DNA of 64,000 nucleotides from Thioclava dalianensis (GCF_000715505.1 NZ_JHEH01000002.1:1-64000), one strand, 5' to 3'. Positions 52,374 to 61,198 are shown, counted from the first letter of the stretch. Program-made: numbers and translations. The notes: generated from the letters alone by a model not told the origin.

Positions 52374-53549
52374 ATGACAAATGTCGTTATCGTCTCGGCC
52401 GCGCGTACCGCAGTCGGCTCTTTCAACGGAGCGTTCGCAAACACGCCCGCCCATGATCTGGGCGCGACCGTGCTGGAGGCCGTGGTCGCACGCGCCGGAA
52501 TTGAGAAAGGCGAAGTCTCGGAGACGATCCTTGGTCAGGTTCTGACCGCCGGACAGGGCCAGAACCCCGCGCGTCAGGCCCATATCAATGCAGGCCTCCC
52601 GATCGAATCCGCGGCTTGGAGCATCAATCAGGTCTGTGGGTCGGGCCTGCGCACCGTGGCGCTCGGCGCCCAGCACATCCTCCTTGGCGACGCGGACATC
52701 GTGATCGCTGGCGGTCAGGAGAGCATGTCGCTCAGCCCCCATGTTGCGCATCTGCGCGCGGGTCAGAAGATGGGCGACATGAAGATGATTGACTCGATGA
52801 TCCGCGACGGTTTGTGGGATGCGTTCAACGGCTACCACATGGGCCAGACGGCAGAAAACGTCGCCAATCAGTGGCAGATTTCGCGCGAGCAGCAGGACGA
52901 GTTCGCACTGGCTTCGCAAAACAAAGCCGAAGCGGCGCAGAAAGCGGGCAAGTTCGCAGACGAGATCACGCCCTTCACGGTCAAGACCCGCAAGGGCGAA
53001 ACCGTCGTGGACCAAGACGAGTATATTCGGCACGGCGCGACGCTCGAGAACATGACCAAACTGCGCCCGGCCTTTGCCAAGGACGGATCGGTCACCGCCG
53101 GCAATGCCAGCGGGATCAACGATGGTGCGGCTGCGGTCTTGCTGATGACCGAGGCTGAGGCCGAGAAACGCGGGCTCACGCCGCTGGCACGGATCGCATC
53201 TTACGCGACCGCTGGGCTCGACCCGTCGATCATGGGCTGCGGTCCGATCCCCTCCTCGCGCAAGGCGCTTGAGAAAGCAGGCTGGAAGCCCGCTGATCTC
53301 GATCTGATCGAGGCCAATGAGGCCTTTGCCGCGCAGGCCTGCGCCGTCAACAAAGACATGGGTTGGGATACGAGCAAGGTCAATGTGAATGGCGGCGCGA
53401 TTGCGATCGGTCACCCGATCGGTGCCAGCGGTGCCCGTATTCTCAACACCCTTATCTTCGAGATGAAGCGTCAGGGTGCGAAGAAGGGCCTCGCCACGCT
53501 GTGCATCGGCGGCGGCATGGGGGTTGCAATGTGCATCGAGGGCCTGTGA
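52374..53549 (+). CDS. phaA: Acetyl-CoA acetyltransferase (beta-ketothiolase)
   Basis: A 391-residue thiolase that condenses two acetyl-CoA to acetoacetyl-CoA. The nucleophile is Cys88 in [10 protein letters not shown]; the catalytic His is in [13 protein letters not shown] (about 347) and the second Cys in LCIGGGMG (about 377). It starts [19 protein letters not shown] with TTGGAGG upstream. It precedes phaB, so it serves polyhydroxybutyrate synthesis and also feeds the ethylmalonyl-CoA pathway. A terminator-like hairpin separates it from phaB. Confidence 0.95.
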   Translation: MTNVVIVSAARTAVGSFNGAFANTPAHDLGATVLEAVVARAGIEKGEVSETILGQVLTAGQGQNPARQAHINAGLPIESAAWSINQVCGSGLRTVALGAQHILLGDADIVIAGGQESMSLSPHVAHLRAGQKMGDMKMIDSMIRDGLWDAFNGYHMGQTAENVANQWQISREQQDEFALASQNKAEAAQKAGKFADEITPFTVKTRKGETVVDQDEYIRHGATLENMTKLRPAFAKDGSVTAGNASGINDGAAAVLLMTEAEAEKRGLTPLARIASYATAGLDPSIMGCGPIPSSRKALEKAGWKPADLDLIEANEAFAAQACAVNKDMGWDTSKVNVNGGAIAIGHPIGASGARILNTLIFEMKRQGAKKGLATLCIGGGMGVAMCIEGL

Positions 53550-53574
53550 GACCCATCTCATAAAGCTTCACAAG

Positions 53575-53612
53575 AGCCGTGCGCAACAATGTTGCGTGCG
53601 GCTATTATTTTT
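53575..53612 (+). terminator. Intrinsic terminator between phaA and phaB
   Basis: A 13-bp stem AGCCGTGCGCAAC/GTTGCGTGCGGCT (53575-53587 with 53591-53603, two G-U pairs) and an AAT loop, followed by ATTATTTTT. It lies 25 bases after the phaA stop and 40 bases before the phaB ATG. Confidence 0.85.
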
Positions 53613-53651
53613 CATAACATAGTTACCGAAGGAAAATAGGGAGGAGACAGA

Positions 53652-54374
53652 ATGTCCAGAGTTGCACTGGTCACCGGCGGATCGCGCGGCATCGGCGCCG
53701 CGATATCGGCCGCACTTCAACAGGCCGGATACACGGTTGTTGCAAACTATGCCGGCAATGACGAGGCCGCGCAGAAATTCACCGAGGAGACCGGGATCAA
53801 GACGGTCAAATGGTCGGTGGCCGATTACGAGGCCTGCGCGGCGGGAATCGCCAAGGTCGAAGAAGAGGTCGGCCCGATCGACGTGCTGGTCAACAATGCC
53901 GGAATCACGCGCGATGCGCCGTTTCACAAGATGACGCCGGAGCAATGGCATCAGGTGATCGACACCAACCTGTCGGGCGTGTTCAACATGACCCATCCGC
54001 TCTGGACCCGGATGCGCGAGCGCAAATTCGGTCGCATCATCAACATCTCGTCGATCAACGGCCAAAAGGGTCAGTTCGCACAGGCGAACTACTCGGCGGC
54101 CAAGGCGGGCGATCTGGGCTTCACCAAGGCGTTGGCACAAGAAGGCGCGCGGGCCGGAATCACCGTCAACGCGGTCTGCCCGGGCTATATCGCCACCGAG
54201 ATGGTCATGGCGGTGCCCGAAAAGGTCCGCGATGCGATCATAAGCCAGATTCCCGTCGGACGTCTGGGTGAACCCGGCGAAATCGCACGCGCGGTGGTGT
54301 TTCTCGCCTCCGATGACGCAGCCTTCATCACCGGCTCGACGATCACGGCCAATGGTGGTCAGTACTTCGCCTGA
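53652..54374 (+). CDS. phaB: Acetoacetyl-CoA reductase
   Basis: A 240-residue short-chain dehydrogenase making (R)-3-hydroxybutyryl-CoA with NADPH. The cofactor motif is TGGSRGIG (about 7-14), NNAGIT is at about 81-86, and the catalytic set is Ser (NISSING), Tyr in YSAAK (about 147-151). The QKGQFAQANYSAAKAG and VCPGYIATEMV segments are typical of PhaB. GGGAGGAGAC precedes the ATG. A terminator follows. Confidence 0.94.
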   Translation: MSRVALVTGGSRGIGAAISAALQQAGYTVVANYAGNDEAAQKFTEETGIKTVKWSVADYEACAAGIAKVEEEVGPIDVLVNNAGITRDAPFHKMTPEQWHQVIDTNLSGVFNMTHPLWTRMRERKFGRIINISSINGQKGQFAQANYSAAKAGDLGFTKALAQEGARAGITVNAVCPGYIATEMVMAVPEKVRDAIISQIPVGRLGEPGEIARAVVFLASDDAAFITGSTITANGGQYFA

Positions 54375-54397
54375 TTTTCCTCTTGGCAACCAAGCAC

Positions 54398-54427
54398 GAG
54401 GCCCGCATTTTGCGGGCCTCACTCTTT
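54398..54427 (+). terminator. Intrinsic terminator of phaB
   Basis: A perfect 10-bp stem GAGGCCCGCA/TGCGGGCCTC with a 3-base loop, followed by ACTCTTT. It ends 10 bases before the DMT exporter ATG, inside its leader. Confidence 0.8.
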
Positions 54428-54436
54428 GGAGGCAGC

Positions 54437-55360
54437 ATGGCGCGCGGCAAGGCAACGGCAATCGGCTTCACGGCAGTCCTGCTTTGGGCGCTGCTCGCGC
54501 TGTTCACGGTGGGCTCAGCGCCCGTGCCGCCGCTGCAGCTCAACGCCATGTGCTTTGCCGTGGGCGGCATGATCGGGGTAATCTGGCTGGCGGCTACGGG
54601 CAATTTGCACGATCTGCGCAAGGTCGGCTGGCCGATCTATGTCGCGGGAACGGCAGGGCTCTTTGGCTATCATCTGCTGTATTTCTCGGCGCTTCGGCTC
54701 GCGCCGCCCGCAGAGGCTGGCCTGATCGCCTATCTCTGGCCGCTGCTGATCGTCTTGTTTTCCGGCCTATTGCCGGGTGAGCGGCTGACCGTCTGGCACG
54801 TTTTGGGCGCGCTTGTGGCCTTTGCGGGTGCCGCACTCATTTTGGGCGGCGGGATCGGCGCGGATCTTACCGCCCTGCCCGGCTATGCCCTAGCCGGGCT
54901 TTGCGCGCTGACATGGTCGAGCTATTCGCTGCTGTCGCGTCGCTTCGGACATGTGCCAACTGCCGCCGTGGCGGTCTATTGTCTGGCCAGTTCCGCCCTC
55001 TCCGCGCTCGCCCATGGTCTCTTCGAGCAGACCGTCTGGCCGCAGGACGTCCTTGGATGGGCCGCCGTTCTGGGACTGGGCCTTGGGCCGGTGGGGCTGG
55101 CCTTCTACACGTGGGATCTTGGCGTCAAACGCGGGGATATCCAGCTTCTCGGCACCGCGTCCTATGCCGCGCCTCTGATCTCTACGCTTGTGCTTGTCGG
55201 CGTCGGCATCGCGCCTGCGAGCCCTGTCCTGCTGGGTTCTGCGGCATTGATTGCCGGCGGGGCGGCATTGGCGGCGCTGGGGGCGCGAAGATCGGTGCCT
55301 GCGGTACCCGAGCCCGCACCGCTCGCTGGATCCGAGCCGCCGCACACGGCGACCCGGTAA
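54437..55360 (+). CDS. DMT-family (EamA) exporter, YddG-like
   Basis: A 307-residue transporter with ten helices and two EamA repeats (each about 140 residues). LLWALLALFTVG, the LRLAPPAEAGLIAYLWPLLIVLFSGLLPGERLT loop and SYAAPLISTLVLVG fit the aromatic amino acid exporter YddG group more than EmrE. The cargo cannot be fixed. TTTGGAGG precedes the ATG at 54437. It is transcribed downstream of the phaB terminator. Confidence 0.82.
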   Translation: MARGKATAIGFTAVLLWALLALFTVGSAPVPPLQLNAMCFAVGGMIGVIWLAATGNLHDLRKVGWPIYVAGTAGLFGYHLLYFSALRLAPPAEAGLIAYLWPLLIVLFSGLLPGERLTVWHVLGALVAFAGAALILGGGIGADLTALPGYALAGLCALTWSSYSLLSRRFGHVPTAAVAVYCLASSALSALAHGLFEQTVWPQDVLGWAAVLGLGLGPVGLAFYTWDLGVKRGDIQLLGTASYAAPLISTLVLVGVGIAPASPVLLGSAALIAGGAALAALGARRSVPAVPEPAPLAGSEPPHTATR

Positions 55361-55375
55361 CTTGGGGGAGGGCCG

Positions 55376-55543
55376 TTAAGCCTGTTCGAGGCGGTGAATC
55401 TGCTCCTTCAGACGAAGCTTCTGCTTCTTCATGCGTGCAATTTCGAGATCGTCTACGCCCGGGCGACGTGCGGCCTGTTCGACCTGCGACGCCAGAGCTT
55501 CATGTTTCCTGCGAAGTTCGGTGATATGCGAACCAAGCGACAT
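55376..55543 (-). CDS. DUF465-like 55-residue protein
   Basis: A 55-residue helical protein: ITELRRKHEALASQVEQAAR and IARMKKQKLRLKEQIHRLEQ form two charged helices as in DUF465. It is a paralogue of the 72-residue protein at 26 kb. The ATG at 55543 is preceded by GAGAGGAGAC. The gene is small enough to be missed by usual length limits. It converges with the DMT exporter gene (15-base gap). Confidence 0.8.
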   Translation of the reverse strand: MSLGSHITELRRKHEALASQVEQAARRPGVDDLEIARMKKQKLRLKEQIHRLEQA

Positions 55544-55605
55544 GGCAGTCTCCTCTCATGTTGTCAGCCCGTCAATTGCAGCACAGGTTTCGAGTCGTGT
55601 CACGA

Positions 55606-55648
55606 GTTTGTCGCAAAAAGACGGCACAACCGCAGGTTTGTCGCAAAA
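55606..55648. repeat. Two direct 13-bp repeats upstream of the DUF465 gene
   Basis: GTTTGTCGCAAAA at 55606-55618 and 55636-55648, 30 bp apart (about three helical turns). They lie 63-105 bases upstream of the DUF465 start codon on its strand and could be binding sites. Confidence 0.45.
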
Positions 55649-55661
55649 TCTTGCGAAAGCC

Positions 55662-56423
55662 TTAACGCTGAATGAGCAATTTTTGACCGTTGCGAAGGAT
55701 AGCGTGCGCAATCTCAGAAAAATCCTCCGCATCGCGTGTATGGTGCGGCCCCGCATGAACGATCAGCGGCGCGAGCAGCACTAAAGGCGCGCGCGCGCCC
55801 TTTCGCGCCTGCACGATCACCCGTCCCGCAGGACGCCCCACCCGCGCGGCAATCGGCAGAACGGTGATTGCGCCTGCGCGACCTTGCAGACCGGCCAGCA
55901 CATCGCCCAAGCGGTCGGCCTGCTGAATGACTGTGATCCATCCGGAGGGCTTGAGCCTGCGCAATCCGGCGTCGATCCACTCCGCCAGCGGCGTCTGCTC
56001 CCGATTGGCCCGCTCGCGCTCCAGATCCGCCGCAGCCGTCCCACTATCGGGCGGGAAATAGGGCGGGTTGGCGATCACATGGTCAAAGCTGCAGGCGCGC
56101 AACTCGGACGGCATCTGAGCCAGATCCCCCTGCACCACGTCAAGCGCCACCCCATTGCTCTGGGCATTGGCCTGCGCGAGGGCTGCGTAGCGCGGTTGGA
56201 CCTCAAGCCCGATCTGCGCAAGCCCCGGGACCCGCGCACCCAGACACAGACTCGCCACCCCGGCGCCACAGCCCAGCTCGAGCACCGATTGCCCCGGCCG
56301 CGCATCGCAGGCGGCCGCCAGAAACACCGCATCCATCGCCGAGCGGTAGCCCGCTTTGGGCTGGGAGATCCGCAATCGGCCGCCCAGGAACCCATCCTCG
56401 GTCAGATCCGAAGGCGCAAACAT
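55662..56423 (-). CDS. TrmN6-like SAM-dependent methyltransferase
   Basis: A 253-residue class I methyltransferase. The SAM motif is ELGCGAGVASLCLG (about 47-60), and NPPYFPP (about 118-124) is the N6-adenine methylase motif. ISQPKAGYRSAMDAVFLAA near the start matches tRNA1(Val) A37 N6-methyltransferase (YfiC/TrmN6). The start is ATG at 56423, overlapping the DUF2007 stop as TGATG; a TTG precedes it. The target tRNA is inference. Confidence 0.82.
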   Translation of the reverse strand: MFAPSDLTEDGFLGGRLRISQPKAGYRSAMDAVFLAAACDARPGQSVLELGCGAGVASLCLGARVPGLAQIGLEVQPRYAALAQANAQSNGVALDVVQGDLAQMPSELRACSFDHVIANPPYFPPDSGTAAADLERERANREQTPLAEWIDAGLRRLKPSGWITVIQQADRLGDVLAGLQGRAGAITVLPIAARVGRPAGRVIVQARKGARAPLVLLAPLIVHAGPHHTRDAEDFSEIAHAILRNGQKLLIQR

Positions 56424-56635
56424 CAATCCGGCCCGATCTCATTATCGCTCAGCACCGCCTGCGCCATGAACAGCTCGTGGTCGCGCACCATCAGGCGCCG
56501 CGGCAATATGCCCAACGAGCCTTCGAGCACGCTCATATGGACGTCCATCTGGAACGCTTCTATACCCTCGCCCTTGAGCAAGGATGTCGCAAAAGCCAGT
56601 TTGACAGGGTCGGTGCTACGCAATAGCTCTTTCAT
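56423..56635 (-). CDS. DUF2007-family small protein
   Basis: A 70-residue protein. MKELLRSTDPVKLAFATSLLKGEGIEAF and ILPRRLMVRDHELFMAQAVL are the DUF2007 (putative signal-transducing, PII-like fold) pattern. It is translationally coupled to the methyltransferase gene (TGATG) and divergent from the polyprenyl synthase gene with a 61-base gap. Its ligand is unknown. Confidence 0.84.
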   Translation of the reverse strand: MKELLRSTDPVKLAFATSLLKGEGIEAFQMDVHMSVLEGSLGILPRRLMVRDHELFMAQAVLSDNEIGPD

Positions 56636-56696
56636 GACACTCCCATACGGTTCCTGACACGGGCTGTCGAGATGGGGGGAAGCCGAAAGGAAGACA

Positions 56697-57698
56697 ATGA
56701 GCCTCGATGATAAGTCGGTGAAACCGCATGAACAGCTGGCCAACGCGCTCGCCCAGGATCTGGAAGCGACCGACGCGCTGATCGCGCAGCGCATGGCGTC
56801 GGAAAATGCCCCGCGCATTCCCGAGGTAACCGCGCATCTCGTCGGTGCGGGTGGCAAACGGCTGCGCCCGATGCTGACAATCGCCGCGGCGCGGATCTGC
56901 GGCTATGAGGGCACGTTGCATCACAATCTGGCAGCGGCGGTCGAGTTCATCCACACCGCGACCCTGCTGCATGACGATGTGGTCGATGAAAGCAAGCAGC
57001 GCCGCGGTCGTCCGACGGCGAATCTCCTGTGGGATAACAAATCAAGCGTGCTTGTGGGCGACTACCTGTTTGCCCGTTCGTTCCAGCTGATGACAGATAC
57101 GCAAAACCTGCGGGTGCTCTCGATTCTGTCCAATGCCAGCGCCGTCATCACCGAGGGCGAAGTGCTGCAACTGAGCGCGGCTGAGGATCTGGGCACCACC
57201 GAGGACACGTATTACAAGGTCGTGCGCGGCAAGACGGCGGCGCTGTTCTCGGCCTCTGCCGAGGCGGGTGCGGTTCTGGCGGGCGCAAGCGAAGATCAGA
57301 TCACCGCGCTGCACAATTACGGCGAAAGCCTTGGGATCGCGTTTCAGGTCGTCGATGATCTGCTTGATTATCTCAGCGATGCCGAAACCATGGGCAAGAA
57401 TGTGGGCGACGATTTCCGGGAGCGCAAGCTGACCTTGCCGGTGATCAAGACAATCGCCAAAGCCGAGGGTGACGAGCGCGCGTTCTGGATCCGGGTGATC
57501 GACAAGGGCGACCAGCGCGAAGGCGATCTGGAGCATGCGCTGGGGCTGATGCAGGCCCATGGCACGCTGGAAGAGACCCGGCAGGCCGCCATCGACTGGG
57601 CGGATCGCGGGCGCGCACAGCTCAAATCCCTGCCCGAAAGCGATCTGCGCGACATGCTCGATGCGCTGGCCGATTACGTGGTGGCGCGGCTGCGCTAA
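56697..57698 (+). CDS. ispB: Polyprenyl (octa-/decaprenyl) diphosphate synthase
   Basis: A 333-residue trans-prenyltransferase that makes the long side chain of ubiquinone. The first Asp-rich motif is LLHDDVVDE (about 98-106), the second VVDDLLDY (about 220-227), and GGKRLRPML lies at about 52-60. Rhodobacteraceae normally make ubiquinone-10, so decaprenyl is likely, but chain length cannot be read reliably. It converges with ispE. Confidence 0.92.
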   Translation: MSLDDKSVKPHEQLANALAQDLEATDALIAQRMASENAPRIPEVTAHLVGAGGKRLRPMLTIAAARICGYEGTLHHNLAAAVEFIHTATLLHDDVVDESKQRRGRPTANLLWDNKSSVLVGDYLFARSFQLMTDTQNLRVLSILSNASAVITEGEVLQLSAAEDLGTTEDTYYKVVRGKTAALFSASAEAGAVLAGASEDQITALHNYGESLGIAFQVVDDLLDYLSDAETMGKNVGDDFRERKLTLPVIKTIAKAEGDERAFWIRVIDKGDQREGDLEHALGLMQAHGTLEETRQAAIDWADRGRAQLKSLPESDLRDMLDALADYVVARLR

Positions 57699-57745
57699 GC
57701 GGGCGCGGGCCCCATTGGGCCGCCCCCTCACCGGGGGCGGGCCAC

Positions 57746-58609
57746 TCAGGCCTCCTGCGTGGCCATGGACGGGGCGCTCTTTTGTACCTGATCACCAAGC
57801 AAGCCTGAGGCGATCCACCAATCCGGATGGGCCGCACGCAGGCTGATCTCGGCAAACCGCATCGCCTCGGTATCGTCAAAAAGCGCAAAGCAGGTCGCCC
57901 CCGAGCCGGACATCCGGGCAAGCCGGGTTCCCGGCAGCGTGTGCAAGGCCTCCAACACCACCCCCACGGCAGGCGTCAGCATCATTGCCGGAACCTGCAG
58001 ATCATTGCGCTGCGTGGCCAGCCAATCGATGCAATCCGAGCGATCCGCAAATTTCGGCAACGTCTCGGGCATCGGCGGGTTGGTCTTGTCGCGGAGCGCC
58101 TTGAAGACCGACGGCGTCGGCACGCTCACGCGCGGATTGACCAGCAAGGCGGGCAGTGACGGGATCGCGGCCACAGACAGCTGCTCGCCGATCCCCTGCA
58201 CCCGCTGCGGGCGCGGTTTCATGCACATCGGCACATCCGCGCCAAGCTGCGCGATCTGCTCTGGCGGCACATCACGCCCCAGCGCGCGCAGGACGGCTGC
58301 GGCATCCGACGATCCGCCCCCGATCCCTGCGCTTGCGGGCAGCTGCTTGGTCAGGGTGATCTGGCCGCTCTCCTGCCCGGCCATCCGGGCCGCGCGCAAC
58401 ACGAGATTGGAGCCATCACTCGGCACGCCTGCCGCCTCGGGCCCATCGACCTGCAGCGACAGAGCCCCGTCGGGCGTGAGACGCAGCCTGTCGCCCACCG
58501 GAGCAAACACCACAAGCGAATCCAGCAGGTGATAGCCGTCATCGCGTTGGCCGGTCACATGCAGGGTCAGATTGATCTTGGCGGGGGCGAAAACGTCAGT
58601 TGCTGACAT
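57746..58609 (-). CDS. ispE: 4-diphosphocytidyl-2-C-methyl-D-erythritol kinase
   Basis: A 287-residue GHMP kinase in the MEP isoprenoid pathway. FAPAKINLTLHVTGQRDDGYHLLDSL opens the protein (catalytic Lys and binding His), and the ATP-binding PASAGIGGGSSDAAAVLRAL (about 86-105) is intact. MSGSGATCFALF is the C-terminal GHMP glycine loop. The ATG at 58609 lies 14 bases inside the end of the TPR gene, so the two are coupled. Confidence 0.95.
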   Translation of the reverse strand: MSATDVFAPAKINLTLHVTGQRDDGYHLLDSLVVFAPVGDRLRLTPDGALSLQVDGPEAAGVPSDGSNLVLRAARMAGQESGQITLTKQLPASAGIGGGSSDAAAVLRALGRDVPPEQIAQLGADVPMCMKPRPQRVQGIGEQLSVAAIPSLPALLVNPRVSVPTPSVFKALRDKTNPPMPETLPKFADRSDCIDWLATQRNDLQVPAMMLTPAVGVVLEALHTLPGTRLARMSGSGATCFALFDDTEAMRFAEISLRAAHPDWWIASGLLGDQVQKSAPSMATQEA

Positions 58610-60443
58610 CGCTCGCTTCAATCGGCTTGAGTGGCGGGGCCCCCTCATCTTTCAGAACCTGATCGAGACCCACCGAAAGCTTTTCGCGCACCCGGTCGAG
58701 ATCGAGATCTTCGGCAGTGCCGCTTTGGTCGTCCTGCGTGCCAAAGCTCAGCGCACGGCTCCACTGGAAGCGGGCTTCGCGCTTGCGTCCGACCGCCCAG
58801 AGCACATCGCCCAGATGGTCATTGAGCAATGGATCGCGGGGCTCGAGCGACACGGCGCGCTCCATCTCGGTCACGGCCTCTTTGTAATTGCCGGTCTTGT
58901 AGAGCGCCCATCCCAGGCTATCCACGATGAAGCCGGACTGGGGGCGCTCCTTGACGGCCTTGCGGATCATCGCGAGCGCCTCGTCAAGGTTCTCGCCCTT
59001 ATCGACATAGGAATAGCCCAGATAGTTGAGCACCGCAGGCTGGTCCGGCGAGAGCTTGAGCGCTTCGCGGAAGCCCGCTTCGGCATTTTTCCAATCCCCC
59101 GAGCGCTCCTGCGCGATGGCGCGCGAGTAATAGACGAACCAGTCATCCTCCTGTGGCGTCTTGATCAGGGCTATGGCCTTGTCATAGGCCTTCGCGGCCT
59201 CGCCATAGCGCTGCTCGCGGCGCAGCGTATCGCCCAAAGCCGTCCAGACGCCGCGCAGTTGCGGGTCGCGCCGCGACAGGTTTTCAAGCACCTCGATCGC
59301 GGCATCGTTGCGATCTGCGCGCACCATCGACTCGGCGCGCCCGATTTCGGCAGCCTGATAGATCGGGCTATCGGGTTTCACCGAGGCATAGGCCGCAATC
59401 GCCAGATCATATTGTTTGGCTTTGTCGAGCAGCGCCGCCGTCATCAGCGTCGCATCATCCATATCGGGTTCGATATAACTGGCCATCCGCGTATGCATCA
59501 GCGTGAACGTATCGGGGGCATCGCCGATCAACGCCTGAGCGACCGAGTAATACACCTCGGCCACGCCATCGCTGGCATTGCGTACGATGGTAAAGGGCAG
59601 CGTCTCACCCTTCGCCAGCCTGTCCCGAATGCTCTGAAGCTGCGGGTCAAGATCGGGGCCAAAGCGGTCGTCGATCAGCGCGACCGCATCCTTGTCGCGC
59701 TCAAGCTGCGACAGGATCTCGGCCTGCGCTATGACACCACGGCGCGTGGCCGTGATCATCTTGCCATCCTTGCCCGACAAAATGGCATTGGCCCCCTCAT
59801 AATCGCCCACAAGCGCCAGAGACAGCGCCTTGTGATAGGAGGCAAAGGCCCCGAGTGCCGGTTGCTTGCCCAGAGCGTCAAAGGCCTTGGCGGCATCAGA
59901 GATCTTGCCCTCGCCCACCAGCGCCCAGCCCTTGGCAAGCCCGCCCAGAAGCGGGCCCGGATCGGCGGCCTCGTCATCCACGATCTTGATCACGGCGGGC
60001 CAATTGCCCGCCTTCGCATCAGCGGCCACCACCGCCATCGCCGCGATCTGGCTGCCGGTCTGAGCCTCAACCATCTGGCGGGCCAGCGGCACGGCATGAT
60101 CGTAATCCGCAATCGCGATTTGAGAGGCAAGCGTCGCCTCGGCGGTCTCGGCGCTCACGTCGCCCGAAGTCATCAGCTTGCGGTAGTAATGGGCGGCCTG
60201 CTCGAAATCGGATTGCTGCGAGGCGACACGCGCGGCGAGATAAGCCCCGGCGCCTTGGGGGCTCGGATCATTGGCCACGTCTTTGGCGTCGCTGGCATCA
60301 ACCGCGTCGGCCGCAGCAGCGGCGGCCTCGGCGCTATCGGCGGCTGGGGCCTTCTTGTCTTTCGCAAAGGCCGGCGCGCTCGCCACAGAGCCCATCAGGA
60401 CAGCGATCAACGCAAGGCGCAAAGCGGAGGCAGTATTCGACAC
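58596..60443 (-). CDS. Exported TPR-repeat protein
   Basis: A 615-residue protein. It has a signal peptide (about 1-27, APAFA), an alanine-rich linker to about 58, then helical repeats throughout. Clear TPR units lie at about 375-535: LRGVWTALGDTLRREQRYGEAAKAYDKAI, WKNAEAGFREALKLSPDQPAVLNYLGYSYVDKG, FIVDSLGWALYKTGNYKEAVTEMERAVSLEPRDPLLNDHLGDVLW. It is probably periplasmic and acts as a scaffold. The start is GTG at 60443 with GGAGAGGA upstream. It overlaps ispE at its end; function unknown. Confidence 0.82.
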   Translation of the reverse strand: MSNTASALRLALIAVLMGSVASAPAFAKDKKAPAADSAEAAAAAADAVDASDAKDVANDPSPQGAGAYLAARVASQQSDFEQAAHYYRKLMTSGDVSAETAEATLASQIAIADYDHAVPLARQMVEAQTGSQIAAMAVVAADAKAGNWPAVIKIVDDEAADPGPLLGGLAKGWALVGEGKISDAAKAFDALGKQPALGAFASYHKALSLALVGDYEGANAILSGKDGKMITATRRGVIAQAEILSQLERDKDAVALIDDRFGPDLDPQLQSIRDRLAKGETLPFTIVRNASDGVAEVYYSVAQALIGDAPDTFTLMHTRMASYIEPDMDDATLMTAALLDKAKQYDLAIAAYASVKPDSPIYQAAEIGRAESMVRADRNDAAIEVLENLSRRDPQLRGVWTALGDTLRREQRYGEAAKAYDKAIALIKTPQEDDWFVYYSRAIAQERSGDWKNAEAGFREALKLSPDQPAVLNYLGYSYVDKGENLDEALAMIRKAVKERPQSGFIVDSLGWALYKTGNYKEAVTEMERAVSLEPRDPLLNDHLGDVLWAVGRKREARFQWSRALSFGTQDDQSGTAEDLDLDRVREKLSVGLDQVLKDEGAPPLKPIEASDVSN

Positions 60444-60943
60444 GAAAAAATCCTCTCTCCAAGTTTGTACCGACCGTAACTGGGGCCATGAAACAAGGCA
60501 ATGCAGGGGAACACCACCGCCTTATTGCAACGGGCGGAAACACGCCGTTTTGACTGCGATATCAATCGCCCAAGCACGCTAACATCGGCGTGATCTCCGT
60601 GCAAAATGGGACCCAGTGACAGTTTAGGCTTGCTTTTAGTGCGCAATAGCACATATAAAGCTGACAATCTGAGAAAGTCAGAGTGTTCCCTGTGGCTCGC
60701 GCCTTCAAGCCTGAGCTTTCATGCCGCTGCTGTGCACGGCGCCTCCATAATCGATATCCAGCCCGATGCGCAGGCGCAGGGTTGGCGATGCGGCAGGTTA
60801 ATTTGCGACGTACAGGGAAGAAATTGGACGCAGACCGCCTTTTTGCGCCACGTCAGGGCTGCCCTGACCGTGCCTTGGGCTCTGTGCCGAACCGTGGCGG
60901 GCATCGGGCCCGGGCGGAACCGATGTAGAATGGAGAATATGAC
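60444..60943. other. Interval between the TPR gene and the 49-codon gene
   Basis: 500 bases with no well-supported protein gene. It includes the divergent TPR upstream region, a good promoter candidate (60630-60659) and a leader of about 277 bases before the 49-codon gene. A possible GTG frame at 60683-60928 has no clear coding bias. Confidence 0.6.
60630..60659 (+). promoter_or_regulatory. Candidate sigma-70 promoter of the 49-codon gene
   Basis: TTGCTT (60630-60635), an 18-base spacer and TATAAA (60654-60659). It is the best housekeeping-type promoter I can see in this interval. Confidence 0.5.
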
Positions 60944-61093
60944 ATGACCAAGAAAACCGTTGAGACTGCCGTCACCGGGAAAGTCATCCGCTTGGAAGAC
61001 ACCAACCGCGAATCCGAACGGGCCAACACGGCCGGGCCGGGTGAAGCGCATTGGGCCGACATGCGCCACGTCATGTTCTCGACCTCGGCCTGA
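60944..61093 (+). CDS. Candidate 49-residue protein of unknown function
   Basis: A 49-residue frame from ATG at 60944 to TGA at 61091-61093. GGAG lies eight bases upstream of the ATG. About four of five codons end in G or C, as in the real genes of this window. The protein is soluble and polar (MTKKTVETAVTGKVIRLED at the start, HWADMRHVMFSTSA at the end), with no signal peptide, helix or cysteine. A promoter candidate at 60630 and a strong terminator at 61142 make it a self-contained unit. I do not recognise a family. It may be a regulatory or modified peptide, or part of a longer regulatory RNA. Confidence 0.55.
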   Translation: MTKKTVETAVTGKVIRLEDTNRESERANTAGPGEAHWADMRHVMFSTSA

Positions 61094-61141
61094 TTGGCCA
61101 AGGTTGCAGGCGCGCTGAACGCGCCGCAGTGACACGAATAG

Positions 61142-61170
61142 AAAAAGCGGGGGACATGCCCCCGCTTTTT
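61142..61170. terminator. Strong bidirectional terminator
   Basis: A 12-bp stem AAAAAGCGGGGG/CCCCCGCTTTTT with an ACATG loop. The A-tract and T-tract allow termination on both strands: after the 49-codon gene (plus) and after ETF-QO (minus). Confidence 0.92.
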
Positions 61171-61198
61171 GCGTCTTTAAGCCCGCGAAATGCGCCGC

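Noticed and set aside
57715-57745. A GC-rich hairpin between ispB and ispE as a terminator
   Set aside because: The stem (GGCCGCCCCC-like) is strong, but no U-tract follows on either strand, so intrinsic termination is not supported.
58572-60479. A 635-codon open frame opposite the TPR gene
   Set aside because: Antisense shadow with no ribosome site or domain; the TPR repeats on the minus strand are clear.
60683-60928. A possible 81-codon GTG frame in the leader of the 49-codon gene
   Set aside because: It has a weak ribosome site, no clear third-base bias and an Arg/Cys-rich protein typical of random frames. The interval is better treated as untranslated leader.
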